64,000 bases of DNA from NCBI RefSeq assembly GCF_900066015.1, contig NZ_LN890655.1, positions 2,086,726 through 2,150,725 of the forward strand. The letters run 5' to 3'. The stretch's first letter is position 1; every line of letters starts with the position of its first letter. Both the position numbers and the translations under genes were made by a program. Origin of the DNA: Candidatus Promineifilum breve (GTDB lineage Bacteria; Chloroflexota; Anaerolineae; Promineifilales; Promineifilaceae). Below, piece by piece: positions 1 through 7,926 of this stretch. The notes under the pieces were generated by a model. The model was not told where the DNA came from, made no database searches, and saw only the letters and a list, made by a program, of their open reading frames with translations.

Positions 1-237
1 AAGGGCAAGATGGTCCTGATTGAGGGACATTTAAGACCCGATCCGCAAACTGGTTCCCCCAAAATGTATACCCGTCAGGACGGGACAATGGGCACATCTT
101 TTGAGGTAACGGCCGAGCTTGTCCGTTTCCTGAGCGGCCGTGAAGATGGCGGCGGCGCCAGCGGCTATGACGACCGCGCTTCTTCCGGCGGCGGCGGCAA
201 GCCCGCGGCCCAGGAAGAAGACGATATTCCCTTCTAG
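1..237 (+). CDS. ssb: Single-stranded DNA-binding protein, C-terminal part
   Basis: The window opens inside this gene: the frame is already open at base 1 and the true start is upstream. The 78 visible residues cover the last strands of an OB fold followed by a Gly/Ser/Ala-rich disordered tail. The protein ends in EEDDIPF, the acidic tip that SSB proteins use to recruit partners of replication, recombination and repair. The tip and the low-complexity linker together are diagnostic. The internal ATG at base 10 is a methionine within the OB fold, not the start. Confidence 0.92.
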   Translation, partial: KGKMVLIEGHLRPDPQTGSPKMYTRQDGTMGTSFEVTAELVRFLSGREDGGGASGYDDRASSGGGGKPAAQEEDDIPF

Positions 238-263
238 CCCCAGGTTCAACGACAAAGCGTAAA

Positions 264-380
264 GGGTAGCAAGTGGCGGGTAGCGAGTGGCGAGTGGCGA
301 CTTGCTACCCGCCACCCGCTACTCGCCACCCGCTACTCGCGACCCGCTACTCGCCACCCGCTATTCGCCACCCGCCACCC
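264..380. repeat. Palindromic array of 7/14-nt units after ssb
   Basis: Five tandem 14-nt units of the form GCCACCCGCTACTC, each two related heptads, run from 311 to 380. They are preceded on the same strand by the complementary phrase (gggtagcaagtggcgggtagc...). GGGTAGCAAGT at 264-274 pairs perfectly with ACTTGCTACCC at 300-310, so the RNA would fold into a long hairpin. The array lies between two convergent genes and may act as a terminator for both. The last codons and the stop of arsM are written in the repeat. Confidence 0.85.
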
Positions 381-1179
381 GCCCCGTCACCCGCGCGCTG
401 AACAGACGCGCCGGGCCGCTCTCGGCCGGCAGGCCGGCCAGTTCCACCCCCGGCTCAGCCTTATCCACAATCGACACGTCCACGAAGCCCGCGGCGCGCA
501 TGGCCGCGGCATAGGCCGCTACGTCCTCGGCCCCGCTGACGCAGCCGGCCCAGGCCGAACGGTCGGCCCGCTCCTCGGCGGTGAATTGCCCGCGCGTCAT
601 CATATCCGACACGGCCACGCGCCCGCCCGGTCGCAACACGCGATAGGCCTCGCGGAAGACGGCCGCCTTGTCGGGGCTGAGATTGATGACGCAGTTGGAC
701 AGAATCACGTCCACCGAGTCATCGGCCACGGGCAAGGCCTCGATGAAGCCGTGGCGAAATTCGACGTTGGATAGTCCCACGGCGGCCTTGTTGCGCTCAG
801 CCTTGGCCAGCATCTCCGGCGTCATGTCCACGCCGATGACGTGGCCGCCCGGCCCCACCTGCCGCGCGGCCATGAAGGCATCGATGCCGCCGCCGGAGCC
901 GAGGTCGAGCACCGTCTGCCCCGGCCGCAGCCCGGCGAGGGTAATCGGGTCGCCGCAACCCAGCGACAGGCCGGTCACCTCCTGCGGCAGCCAGCTCGTG
1001 TCGGCGCTATACAGGTTGCCATAGAGCGCATCGAGCGAGACGTCAACCGTCGCGCCGCAACAATCGCTGTCGCTGGAGCAACAACCGGCGTCACCGCCCG
1101 CCTCGGCCAGACGGCCGTACCGCTCGCGCACTGCTTCGTGAATCTGTTCTTTCTCCGGGGTCATTTCCTCATACCTCAT
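361..1179 (-). CDS. arsM: Arsenite S-adenosylmethionine methyltransferase
   Basis: Class I SAM methyltransferase of 272 residues that methylates trivalent arsenic in the cytosol. The SAM site is [10 protein letters not shown] near residue 91. The three cysteines known to bind As(III) in ArsM are visible in the contexts LGCGDP, SNCVIN and AGCVSG. Two CC pairs near residues 33 and 40 are a common N-terminal addition. The gene lies just downstream of an ArsR-type regulator on the same strand, 36 bases apart, which supports arsenic-induced expression. The last residues (RVAGGE) and the stop are encoded by the intergenic repeat array, so the C-terminus may have been altered by repeat insertion. 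Confidence 0.93.
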   Translation of the reverse strand: MRYEEMTPEKEQIHEAVRERYGRLAEAGGDAGCCSSDSDCCGATVDVSLDALYGNLYSADTSWLPQEVTGLSLGCGDPITLAGLRPGQTVLDLGSGGGIDAFMAARQVGPGGHVIGVDMTPEMLAKAERNKAAVGLSNVEFRHGFIEALPVADDSVDVILSNCVINLSPDKAAVFREAYRVLRPGGRVAVSDMMTRGQFTAEERADRSAWAGCVSGAEDVAAYAAAMRAAGFVDVSIVDKAEPGVELAGLPAESGPARLFSARVTGRVAGGE

Positions 1180-1196
1180 ATTGATATATATCGATG
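1180..1196 (-). promoter_or_regulatory. Near-palindromic AT-rich site between arsR and arsM
   Basis: The 16-nt sequence ATTGATATATATCGAT is a palindrome except for one mismatched pair and stands directly before the arsM start. ATCGATAT recurs at the arsR start (1553-1560). ArsR/SmtB proteins bind short AT-rich inverted repeats, so both are candidate operators. The assignment is by position and symmetry only. Confidence 0.45.
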
Positions 1197-1215
1197 GGTG
1201 GCGGCAAAAAATTTT

Positions 1216-1554
1216 CTAGCCGGCGTTGACGGTAATTTTGTCCACACCCACGTCCACACGCTCCGGGGCGAACACGCGCATGATCTGGCCGCAGCAGACG
1301 GCCACCTTGGCCTGATCGAGCGAGTAGAACACCTGCTTGCCTTCGCGCCGCACGTAGACGAGACCGGCCTCGCGCAGCACAGCCAGGTGGTGGGAGACGG
1401 TCGGCTGGCCGACGCCGCCCAGTTCCTCGACGATGTCGCCCACGCACAGCCAGCGGCAACACAGCAGGCTCATCACCCGTTGCCGCGTTTCGTCGGCCAT
1501 CGCCTTGGCGAAGATCACCGGATCGGCCGTGCTACCCATCACATTGACGTTCAT
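1216..1554 (-). CDS. arsR: ArsR-family metalloregulator
   Basis: Winged-helix repressor of 112 residues. The recognition helix region reads GQPTVSHHLAVLREAGLV. Cysteines occur at the start of the DNA-binding domain (LLCCRWLCVGD) and near the C-terminus (VAVCCGQ). These are places where ArsR paralogues bind As(III) or other thiophilic metals, although the exact ligand set cannot be fixed by eye. It precedes arsM and probably represses both genes. The start codon is only a few bases downstream of the predicted transcription start, so the message may be leaderless. An alternative start is the ATG five codons in. Confidence 0.93.
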   Translation of the reverse strand: MNVNVMGSTADPVIFAKAMADETRQRVMSLLCCRWLCVGDIVEELGGVGQPTVSHHLAVLREAGLVYVRREGKQVFYSLDQAKVAVCCGQIMRVFAPERVDVGVDKITVNAG

Positions 1555-1564
1555 CGATATGTTT

Positions 1565-1592
1565 ATTATACAAATGGCGAAAGGAATGTCAA
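1565..1592 (-). promoter_or_regulatory. Consensus sigma70-type promoter of arsR
   Basis: Reading the minus strand, TTGACA (1587-1592) is followed after 16 nt by TATAAT (1565-1570). Both hexamers match the consensus perfectly. Transcription would begin around 1557-1559, within a few bases of the arsR ATG at 1554, and the ATCGATAT candidate operator overlaps that start point. Confidence 0.75.
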
Positions 1593-1599
1593 TACACCG

Positions 1600-1640
1600 G
1601 AGAGATCAATCCGTCCCATCCGTGAAATCCGTGCCCATCC
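1600..1640. repeat. ATCCGT short-period repeat
   Basis: Four copies of ATCCGT at about 9-10-nt spacing fill most of the gap between the convergent-side end of hom and the arsR promoter. The same phrase, more degenerate, recurs upstream of hom at about 2709-2810. It resembles the ACAGATT arrays at 8835-8902 in period and placement. Confidence 0.6.
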
Positions 1641-1644
1641 GTGG

Positions 1645-2679
1645 TTAATTCATTCTCCGGTTCAACTCCAGCAAATCGCTCAGCACCCCATAGCCCGTCT
1701 CCACCCGCCCCGCGCCGGGGCCGGTAATGGTCACCTCGCCCAGCAGCTTGGTGACGAAGGTGACGGCGTTCATGGCCCCGGAGACGGAGGCCAGCGGGTG
1801 GCTCTGCGGCAGGCGAATCGGCCGCACACTGGCCTTCACCATGTCCGGCGCGCGCTCCACCCAGCCGACCAGCTTCCACACCTCGCCCACCTTCTGGGCC
1901 CGGACGATGTCCTTGCTGGTCAGTTCGCGGATGCCCTCGCGCTCCACGTTGGCCAGCTTGAGGGGTATGCCCAGCAGCAGATTGGCCAGGATGACGATCT
2001 TGATCGCCGCGTCGTAGCCGTCGACGTCGGCCGTGGGGTTGGCCTCGGCGTAGCCCTTCTCCTGGGCCTCTTCCAGGGCCGATTTGTAGGATTCGCCCTC
2101 GGCCATGCGGGTCAGGATGTAGTTGGTCGTGCCGTTGAGGATGCCCTGGATGCGCAACACGCCGGCATCGGCCAGCAGGTCGCGGCCGACGCGCAGCAGC
2201 GGCGTGCCGCCCATCACCGTGCCCTCGACGCCCAGCATGACGCCACGCTCGGCGGCGGCGGCCGACAGTTCGGGATAGAAGAGGGCCACCGGCCCCTTGT
2301 TGGTCGTCACCACGTGGCGATCCTGGCGGATGGCGGCGCGGATGTAGCCCGCCGCCGGCTCGCCGCTGAGCAGGTCGCTGGAGGTCAATTCGACGATGAC
2401 GTCGGCGTTGCTCTCGTCGATGATGCGCGATACGTCCCAACCGCTATAGGGCGCGGCCAGGGTATCGACCCGTTTGGTCTGCTCATAGGCGGCCAACAGC
2501 GCGCCGGGATCAAATCCTTCGGGGTTGTAGATGCTGCCGTGCCGCCCGGTATTGACGGCCACCACCCGGAACTCCGCGCCGTGTTGCCCGGCCAGCGCCG
2601 GGCCGTGGTCGCGCAAAATGGTCGCCAGGCCCTGGCCGACGTTGCCAAACCCGATGAGGGCCAGTCGATAGGTACGCAT
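1645..2679 (-). CDS. hom: Homoserine dehydrogenase
   Basis: NAD(P)-dependent reduction of aspartate semialdehyde to homoserine for threonine, methionine and isoleucine synthesis. The 344-residue protein has a Rossmann start (LIGFGNVGQG), the TTNKGP segment, and the catalytic region NPTADVDGYDAAIK containing the conserved Asp and Lys. It lacks the ACT domain of longer homologues, like short archaeal and Thermus-type enzymes, so feedback inhibition by threonine is not evident. I chose the ATG at 2679 because the Rossmann motif follows at once; an upstream frame extension to 2727 has no family similarity. Confidence 0.92.
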   Translation of the reverse strand: MRTYRLALIGFGNVGQGLATILRDHGPALAGQHGAEFRVVAVNTGRHGSIYNPEGFDPGALLAAYEQTKRVDTLAAPYSGWDVSRIIDESNADVIVELTSSDLLSGEPAAGYIRAAIRQDRHVVTTNKGPVALFYPELSAAAAERGVMLGVEGTVMGGTPLLRVGRDLLADAGVLRIQGILNGTTNYILTRMAEGESYKSALEEAQEKGYAEANPTADVDGYDAAIKIVILANLLLGIPLKLANVEREGIRELTSKDIVRAQKVGEVWKLVGWVERAPDMVKASVRPIRLPQSHPLASVSGAMNAVTFVTKLLGEVTITGPGAGRVETGYGVLSDLLELNRRMN

Positions 2680-2704
2680 AATCGCTTGTCCGTCCTTCTT
2701 AAGA

Positions 2705-2815
2705 ATTATTGCCCACGGATTGGACACAGATTTCGCGGATTAAAACGGATTTGGTCGATCTTGTCCGTGTCCAGCCGCGTCGATCCGTGTCAGCCGCGTT
2801 CGATTCATTCGCCAT
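2705..2815. repeat. Degenerate CGGATT/ATCCGT repeat upstream of hom
   Basis: The stretch holds scattered copies of cacggatt, gcggatt and acggatt, followed by the complementary phrases gtccgtgtc and gatccgtgt. It can fold into an imperfect hairpin. It belongs to the same family as the block at 1600-1640 and sits between divergent hom and the glycosidase gene. Confidence 0.5.
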
Positions 2816-2886
2816 CGATAAGCGGCCGATTGTATCACACAATTGCTTGCTACCCCCGCCCCGACGCCATACACTAGTGAGTTTGG

Positions 2887-4725
2887 ATGAATATTTTTAC
2901 GATGGCGCGTGTTCGGCGCGCCTTTTCAATGCTGGTGTTGATCGCGGTGGGTGGAGCCTTATCGAATGGCCCGGCCGCGGCGCAGACCGAACCGACAGCG
3001 ACAACCGAGGCCACGCCCGCGGCGAGCGAGACAGCCACCACCAGTGACGGCGCGGCGGCCGAATCGCCCACGCCGACGCCCTCCCCCACCCCCGGTCGGC
3101 CCATCGACATCCGCTTCGGCGTCATCGAGAGCTACGAAGACCCCGGCGCGGCCGGGCGGCTGGGCGTGGCCTGGACGCGGGCCCGCTTCCAGTGGGCCGA
3201 CGTGGAGCCGACCGGCCCCGACGATTGGGAGCCGCCGCTCGACGACGAGGCCCTGGCCGCCGAGCTGGCCGCCGGGCGCGAGGTGGTCGGCCTGCTCATC
3301 GGCGTGCCGCAGTGGGCGCGCGACCGGCGCGGCCTGCCGCGCGGTCTCGCTCTGCCGCCCGACGACCCGGACAACACCTGGGCCGTCTTCGTCGGCGACG
3401 TGGTGGCCCGCTATGCCGGGCGCATCGACCGCTGGATCATCTGGAACGAGCCGGACATCGACGACCGCGACGCTCCCGGCCACACCTGGGACGGCACGGC
3501 GGCCGAGTTCTTCCAGCTCCAGCGCACGGCCTATCTGGCGGCCAAGGCGGCCAACCCCAAGGCGGTCATCCATCTGGCGGCCTTCACTTACTTCTGGGAT
3601 CCCGGCTACTTCGCCCACTTTCTCGATCTGGCCGCGGCCGACCCCGACGCGGCGGCCAACAACTATTACTTCGACGTCGCCACGGCCCACCTCTACTTCC
3701 AGCCCAATGGCGTCTATAACGTCCTCTACGCCTTCCGGCAGGTCATGGACGACCGCGGCCTGGCGCACCCCCTGTGGCTGGTGGAAACCAACGCCCCGCC
3801 GATGAACGACCCGTATTGGGTAGTGGACAACTGGACGCTGGCCGTCGATTTGAACGAGCAGGCGGCGTTCATCCCGCAGAGCATCGCCGCCGCGCTGGCC
3901 GCCGGGGCCGAGCGCGTGGCCGTCTACAAGCTGAAGGACACGGCCGGCGACCGGGCGGCCAACCCGGAGCCGTTCGGCTTGATTCGCTGGGACGAGAGCC
4001 GCCGCCCGGCCTTCGATGCCTATCGCGTCGCCATTCGCCTGATGGCCGGCACGACGGCCGCCACCCGCGAGCGCTGGGACGGCGTGGGGCAGGTGCGCCT
4101 GAGCCAGCCCGGACAGACGACCACCGTCCTGTTCACCCGCCTGCCGGATGGGCAAACGGCGCGCGTGGCGGCCACGGCCGACGAGGCCGAACTGATCGAT
4201 ATGTGGGGCGAGCGGGAGACGATCACCGCCGAGGCTGGCGTTTTCACCGTCGAATTGCCGGGGGCGCTGTGCCTGCAAACCATCGCCGACTACTGCATGA
4301 TCGGGGGCACGACGTACTATCTGATCCAGGCGGATGACGGCCGACCGCCGGCAACCGTCAGCCGGCCGACGGAAGAGAGCGCTACGACCGCCACGCCGCG
4401 ACCCTTAGCGACGACCGCGCCATCGCCAACGAACGAGCCGACCATCACGCCGTCGCCGACCACCGCGCCAACGTCCACGCCATTGCCAACGCTGACCGCT
4501 ACAACAATGCCGTCACCCCGCGCGGCGACGGCCACGCCGGTCGCCGCGGCCGTGGCTGAGCAGCCGCCCGCGACCCCGGCCGCTGAAGCCACGCCGGTTA
4601 ACGCGGGCGCGGCGGGCGCTTCGGGGCTGGCGAGCTATTCCGGGTTGGTAGTGTTGGGGCTGGGCGTGGCGCTGGGTTTGGGGCTGCTGGGCTGGGGGCT
4701 GGCCGGCCGTCGCGCCGGGAAATAA
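2887..4725 (+). CDS. Surface-anchored glycoside hydrolase, GH39/GH5-like clan A
   Basis: Secreted protein of 612 residues. A signal peptide (about 1-32) is followed by a Thr/Ala/Pro-rich spacer. A TIM-barrel domain (about 72-400) carries IIWNEPD with the acid/base Glu188 and WLVETN with the likely nucleophile Glu300, the two-glutamate arrangement of clan GH-A. After a beta domain comes a Thr/Pro-rich stalk of roughly 100 residues (about 470-575). A C-terminal transmembrane helix followed by RRAGK should anchor the enzyme facing outward. The closest match is to xylosidase-type GH39 or unclassified clan A enzymes; substrate unknown. Confidence 0.8.
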   Translation: MNIFTMARVRRAFSMLVLIAVGGALSNGPAAAQTEPTATTEATPAASETATTSDGAAAESPTPTPSPTPGRPIDIRFGVIESYEDPGAAGRLGVAWTRARFQWADVEPTGPDDWEPPLDDEALAAELAAGREVVGLLIGVPQWARDRRGLPRGLALPPDDPDNTWAVFVGDVVARYAGRIDRWIIWNEPDIDDRDAPGHTWDGTAAEFFQLQRTAYLAAKAANPKAVIHLAAFTYFWDPGYFAHFLDLAAADPDAAANNYYFDVATAHLYFQPNGVYNVLYAFRQVMDDRGLAHPLWLVETNAPPMNDPYWVVDNWTLAVDLNEQAAFIPQSIAAALAAGAERVAVYKLKDTAGDRAANPEPFGLIRWDESRRPAFDAYRVAIRLMAGTTAATRERWDGVGQVRLSQPGQTTTVLFTRLPDGQTARVAATADEAELIDMWGERETITAEAGVFTVELPGALCLQTIADYCMIGGTTYYLIQADDGRPPATVSRPTEESATTATPRPLATTAPSPTNEPTITPSPTTAPTSTPLPTLTATTMPSPRAATATPVAAAVAEQPPATPAAEATPVNAGAAGASGLASYSGLVVLGLGVALGLGLLGWGLAGRRAGK

Positions 4726-4752
4726 AAAAAGGCGCAACCGAACGGTTGCGCC
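4721..4752. terminator. Bidirectional intrinsic terminator
   Basis: A perfect 10-bp stem, GGCGCAACCG pairing with CGGTTGCGCC around a 2-nt loop (4731-4752), has a run of seven A on its left. Read on the minus strand it is a strong stem plus U-tract terminator for spoVS. It may also stop the converging glycosidase transcript. Confidence 0.9.
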
Positions 4753-4779
4753 TCTGGCTACCAAATCGTGGGGGGTTAA

Positions 4780-5103
4780 TTACAGCGTCGGCTCAATCAA
4801 GAAGCGAATGGCGGTGCGCTCCTGATCATCGATATCGACATCGACAAACGAGGGCACGCAGGCGATGTGGACGCCCTCTTCGGCCAGATAGCCCTTGGCG
4901 ATCACGATGGCCTTGACGGCCTGGTTCACCGCGCCGGCGCCGATGGCCTGAACCTCGGCGCGATCGGCTTCGCGCATAACGCCGGCAATCGCCCCGGCCA
5001 CGGCCGCCGTCCGCGAGCGGGCCGACACCTTAATGACATTCAGCGTCTTAAGGCCGGAGCCATTGGTGTGTAGGATTGGTTGTGTTAGAGTGTTGTCCAT
5101 CAT
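4780..5103 (-). CDS. spoVS: Stage V sporulation protein S homologue
   Basis: A 107-residue SpoVS protein: about 20 variable residues followed by the conserved core (NVIKVSARSRTAAVAGAIAG ... IGAGAVNQAVKAI ... FLIEP). SpoVS has an Alba-like fold and is thought to bind nucleic acid. In Bacillus it influences sporulation stage V, but homologues are widespread in Chloroflexi, Thermus and other non-spore-formers, so a sporulation role is not implied here. Two adjacent ATGs (5103 and 5100) are possible starts. AAGGAG lies about 13 nt upstream. Confidence 0.95.
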   Translation of the reverse strand: MMDNTLTQPILHTNGSGLKTLNVIKVSARSRTAAVAGAIAGVMREADRAEVQAIGAGAVNQAVKAIVIAKGYLAEEGVHIACVPSFVDVDIDDQERTAIRFLIEPTL

Positions 5104-5159
5104 GGTTGCTTTGTAACTCCTTTGCTTGCTGGTATGTTAGTCTGCCTGCAATGCTACGG

Positions 5160-5185
5160 TTAACAGCATACCATTACTCTGTTAA
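5160..5185. promoter_or_regulatory. TTAACAG/CTGTTAA inverted repeat between spoVS and murJ
   Basis: Two 7-nt arms, TTAACAG (5160-5166) and CTGTTAA (5179-5185), lie in the AT-rich divergent gap upstream of spoVS, centre to centre 19 bp. Arm spacing of about two helical turns suits a dimeric regulator. No regulator can be assigned. Confidence 0.45.
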
Positions 5186-5263
5186 TTTTTAATAGGTATT
5201 AACTCCAATATTTATTTGGTGGAATGACCGGAAATTACCCACGCCCCGGTCGCCGATTTAGAC

Positions 5264-6886
5264 ATGAAAAGTACGCCACAACCGCAAGCGCCACCCGCCG
5301 ATTCCGGCCGGAATCAGGTATTCCGGGCGGCGGGGCTGGTGGCGGCGCTGGCCTTGCTCAGCCGTGTGCTGGGGCTGGTGCGGGAGATCGTCGTGCGCCA
5401 ATACCTGGGCGTCACGACGGTGGAGGCCACGGCCTTCGATGTCGCCAGCCGCTTCCCGGAGGCCATCTTCCTCATCGTGGCCGGCGGGGCCATCGGCTCG
5501 GCCTTCATCCCGACCTTCACCGCCTACTTCAGCCGCGACGACGAGCCGGGCGGCTGGCAGCTTTTCTCGGCGGTCATCAATCTGGTCACGGTGGTGACGA
5601 CGATCATCTCGGTGCTGGTGATGGTCTTCGCCGCGCCGTTCATCACCTTTTTCTACGCCGAAAACGTGGCCCGCGAGCCGGCCCTTCTGCCGCTGACGGT
5701 TGACCTCATGCGCATTATGCTCCTGTCGCCGATCATCTTCGGCATCAGCGGCATCCTCATGGCCGCCCTCAATGCCCGGCAGCATTTCCTGTTGCCGGCG
5801 CTGGCCCCCTCGGTCTACAACGTGGGCATCATCGCCGGCGGCGCGGTGGGGGCCATGTTGGGCGGCGGCGACCCGCGGACGACGGCCTTTGGGCTGGCCT
5901 GGGGCGTGGTGGTGGGGGCACTGGGCCATCTGCTGATCCAGCTGCCCGGCCTGCGCGGCCAACGCGCCCGCTACCGGCCGCTGCTGACCCTGCGCGACCC
6001 CGGCGTGCGCCAGGTCTTGCGCCTCATGGGGCCGCGCGTGCTGGGCCTCTCCTTCAGCGAGGTCAACAAGTTCGTCATCCTGTTCCTGACCGGGACGATG
6101 GCCCTGGGGGCGCTGCCGGCGCTCAACGTGGCCTTCCGCATCCTGATCATGCCCCAGGGCATTTTGGGGCAGGCGCTGGGCATCGCCGCCTTCCCCACGC
6201 TGGCCGCCCTGGCGGCGCGCGCCGCCCACGGCGAGATGCGGGCCATCCTGGGCAGTTCGCTGCGGCTCATCCTCTTTCTGGGGCTGCCGGCCACGGCCTT
6301 GCTGATGCTGCTGGCCGAGCCGTACGTGGTCATCCTGTTCGAGCGCGGCCTGTTCGACGCCGAGGCCACGCTGCTGGTGGCCGCCGCGCTGCGCTTCTAC
6401 GCCGTCGGCCTCATCGCCCTGACGGCCATCGAGGTCATCGCCCGCGCCTTCTACGCCCTGAGCGACACGCTGACGCCGGTGCTGGCCGGCGGGGCGCAAA
6501 TCGTGCTCATGTGGCTGCTCAGCCTGTGGTTTCGCGACGCGGTGTTCCCGGGGCTAGGTCTATTGCCGCTGGGCGGGCTGGCGCTGGGCTTCAGCCTGTC
6601 GAACGTGATCGAGGTGGGGCTGCTGCTGTGGCTGTTGCGCGGCCGTCTGGGTGGGCTGGAAGGGCGGGCGCTGCTGTCGGGCGGGCTGCGCATGGGCGCG
6701 GCCACGCTGGCGATGGGGGCCGCTATCCTGGGGCTGTTACAGGTCATCCCGACCGGGGCGATGTGGGCGCGGGCCGTGGGCGGCACATTGGTCGGGGGGC
6801 TTGTCTACCTGCTGGCGGCGTGGGTGCTGCGGGTGGAGGAACTGCGGCAGATGGTGGGGTTGGCGCGCCGCCGCCTGGGGCGCTGA
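5264..6886 (+). CDS. murJ: Lipid II flippase MurJ
   Basis: Integral membrane protein of 540 residues of the MVF/MurJ branch of the MOP superfamily, which moves lipid II across the cytoplasmic membrane for peptidoglycan synthesis. Visible family signatures are the N-terminal ALLSRVLGLVREI, the FRLGAIA-like segment near VASRFPEAIF, and about 14 hydrophobic helices. Length is typical (about 510-550). The gene stands alone, divergent from spoVS and followed by a terminator. Confidence 0.93.
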   Translation: MKSTPQPQAPPADSGRNQVFRAAGLVAALALLSRVLGLVREIVVRQYLGVTTVEATAFDVASRFPEAIFLIVAGGAIGSAFIPTFTAYFSRDDEPGGWQLFSAVINLVTVVTTIISVLVMVFAAPFITFFYAENVAREPALLPLTVDLMRIMLLSPIIFGISGILMAALNARQHFLLPALAPSVYNVGIIAGGAVGAMLGGGDPRTTAFGLAWGVVVGALGHLLIQLPGLRGQRARYRPLLTLRDPGVRQVLRLMGPRVLGLSFSEVNKFVILFLTGTMALGALPALNVAFRILIMPQGILGQALGIAAFPTLAALAARAAHGEMRAILGSSLRLILFLGLPATALLMLLAEPYVVILFERGLFDAEATLLVAAALRFYAVGLIALTAIEVIARAFYALSDTLTPVLAGGAQIVLMWLLSLWFRDAVFPGLGLLPLGGLALGFSLSNVIEVGLLLWLLRGRLGGLEGRALLSGGLRMGAATLAMGAAILGLLQVIPTGAMWARAVGGTLVGGLVYLLAAWVLRVEELRQMVGLARRRLGR

Positions 6887-6902
6887 ACGGGCCAACCAGG
6901 CA

Positions 6903-6930
6903 ACAAAAAAGGCCCGGCGGGCCTGTTTCG
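6903..6930. terminator. Bidirectional terminator between murJ and a convergent gene
   Basis: The GC stem GGCCCGCCGGGCC-type palindrome (about 6911-6923) has a run of six A on its left and TGTTTCG on its right. It is best read as terminator of the minus-strand gene ending at 6958 and a weaker one for murJ. Confidence 0.8.
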
Positions 6931-6957
6931 TTCGTTCCGATGGGGCGGGCAAAGCGA

Positions 6958-7779
6958 TTAGTTGCCCGCCGCCGCCGCCGCGTCGTTCATGGTGGCCGAC
7001 GCCTGGCCCATCAGTTGGTCGTTGACCCAGATCTCCAGCGTGTACGTCCCCTCGCCGAAGCCTTCTTCGGGGCTGAGGTAGATGTAGCCGGGGCCGTCGT
7101 CGCCGTAGGCCCATAGCTCGTTGCCGCCGTCGATCACCTGACCGTCCTGCCGCCAGATCCACGACCAGACCATGCCGTCGGCCATATCCTTATAATCGAA
7201 CGTGGCGTAGAGGGTGAAGAACCCTTCGCCAAAGATGTTGGCCGGATTGACGGCCTTGTACTCTTTGGTGACGGTGCTGGAGAGAACGACCGTGCCGAGG
7301 TCGGTGGTCGTCTTTAGCTCAACTTTCGGTTCGATTTGGTCGTAAGCGGCGGGGAGTTCGGGGGCCAGGGTGGAGAGGCTATCGGCATTGAGCAGGACGT
7401 TGGCGATGCCGCCGCCACGGGTGACGGTTTCGGCTTCGGCCGCCTCGCGCTCGGCGATGGACGGCTGCTCCATCATCTCCTGGATTTCGGCCGTGGCCGG
7501 CTTGGCGCGGGTGATGAGGGCCATGCGGATCGTCGTATCGGCCGGCGACCGCCAACCGTAGACGCCGATGCCCCCAGCCAGCAGCGTGAGCACAGCAAAA
7601 ACCGTCAGGTAGGATTGCATCCTCTTGGCGGCCTGCTGGCGCATGAAAAAATAGGGCGACCGCTTGGTATCGCGCCAAAGCTTCATGGACACCAGCAGCG
7701 CCACGACGGCCAATACCAGCAGCAACCCTAATAGCCAGGGTAATATAGTTCCGGACAACAACAGACTAAGGCTACTCAA
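6958..7779 (-). CDS. Uncharacterised two-helix membrane protein
   Basis: Family not recognised. I chose the TTG at 7779 because GGAAGAGGA lies at ideal distance before it; the frame runs open to a TTG at 7842 without such a site. The product of 273 residues has a transmembrane helix near residues 12-32, a basic cytoplasmic loop (MKLWRDTKRSPYFFMRQQAAKRMQ), a second helix, and an extracytoplasmic domain of about 200 residues. That domain is rich in beta strands, with GEGFFTLYATFDY, MVWSWIWRQDG and FGEGTYTLEIWVND. The last part resembles Ig-like or CARDB-like folds that end bacterial surface proteins. Confidence 0.7.
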   Translation of the reverse strand: MSSLSLLLSGTILPWLLGLLLVLAVVALLVSMKLWRDTKRSPYFFMRQQAAKRMQSYLTVFAVLTLLAGGIGVYGWRSPADTTIRMALITRAKPATAEIQEMMEQPSIAEREAAEAETVTRGGGIANVLLNADSLSTLAPELPAAYDQIEPKVELKTTTDLGTVVLSSTVTKEYKAVNPANIFGEGFFTLYATFDYKDMADGMVWSWIWRQDGQVIDGGNELWAYGDDGPGYIYLSPEEGFGEGTYTLEIWVNDQLMGQASATMNDAAAAAGN

Positions 7780-7926
7780 ACAGTTCCTCTTCCAGATTCG
7801 TTTTGAATTATAGGCAATCGGCCGCTGCTCCGCAAGTAGCAAGGCCGTGGGCGGCCCCGGCTAAAGGCTAAATGCCCCTAAAGTGCCGCTATTTTGCCTC
7901 TATAAGGGTGATTTATGAGCGCCGGG

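Noticed and set aside
841-2877. Long plus-strand open frame of about 680 codons antisense to arsM, arsR and hom
   Set aside because: It is rich in His, Ala, Gly and Gln in the way that high-GC antisense frames are, shows no family motif and overlaps three well-supported genes.
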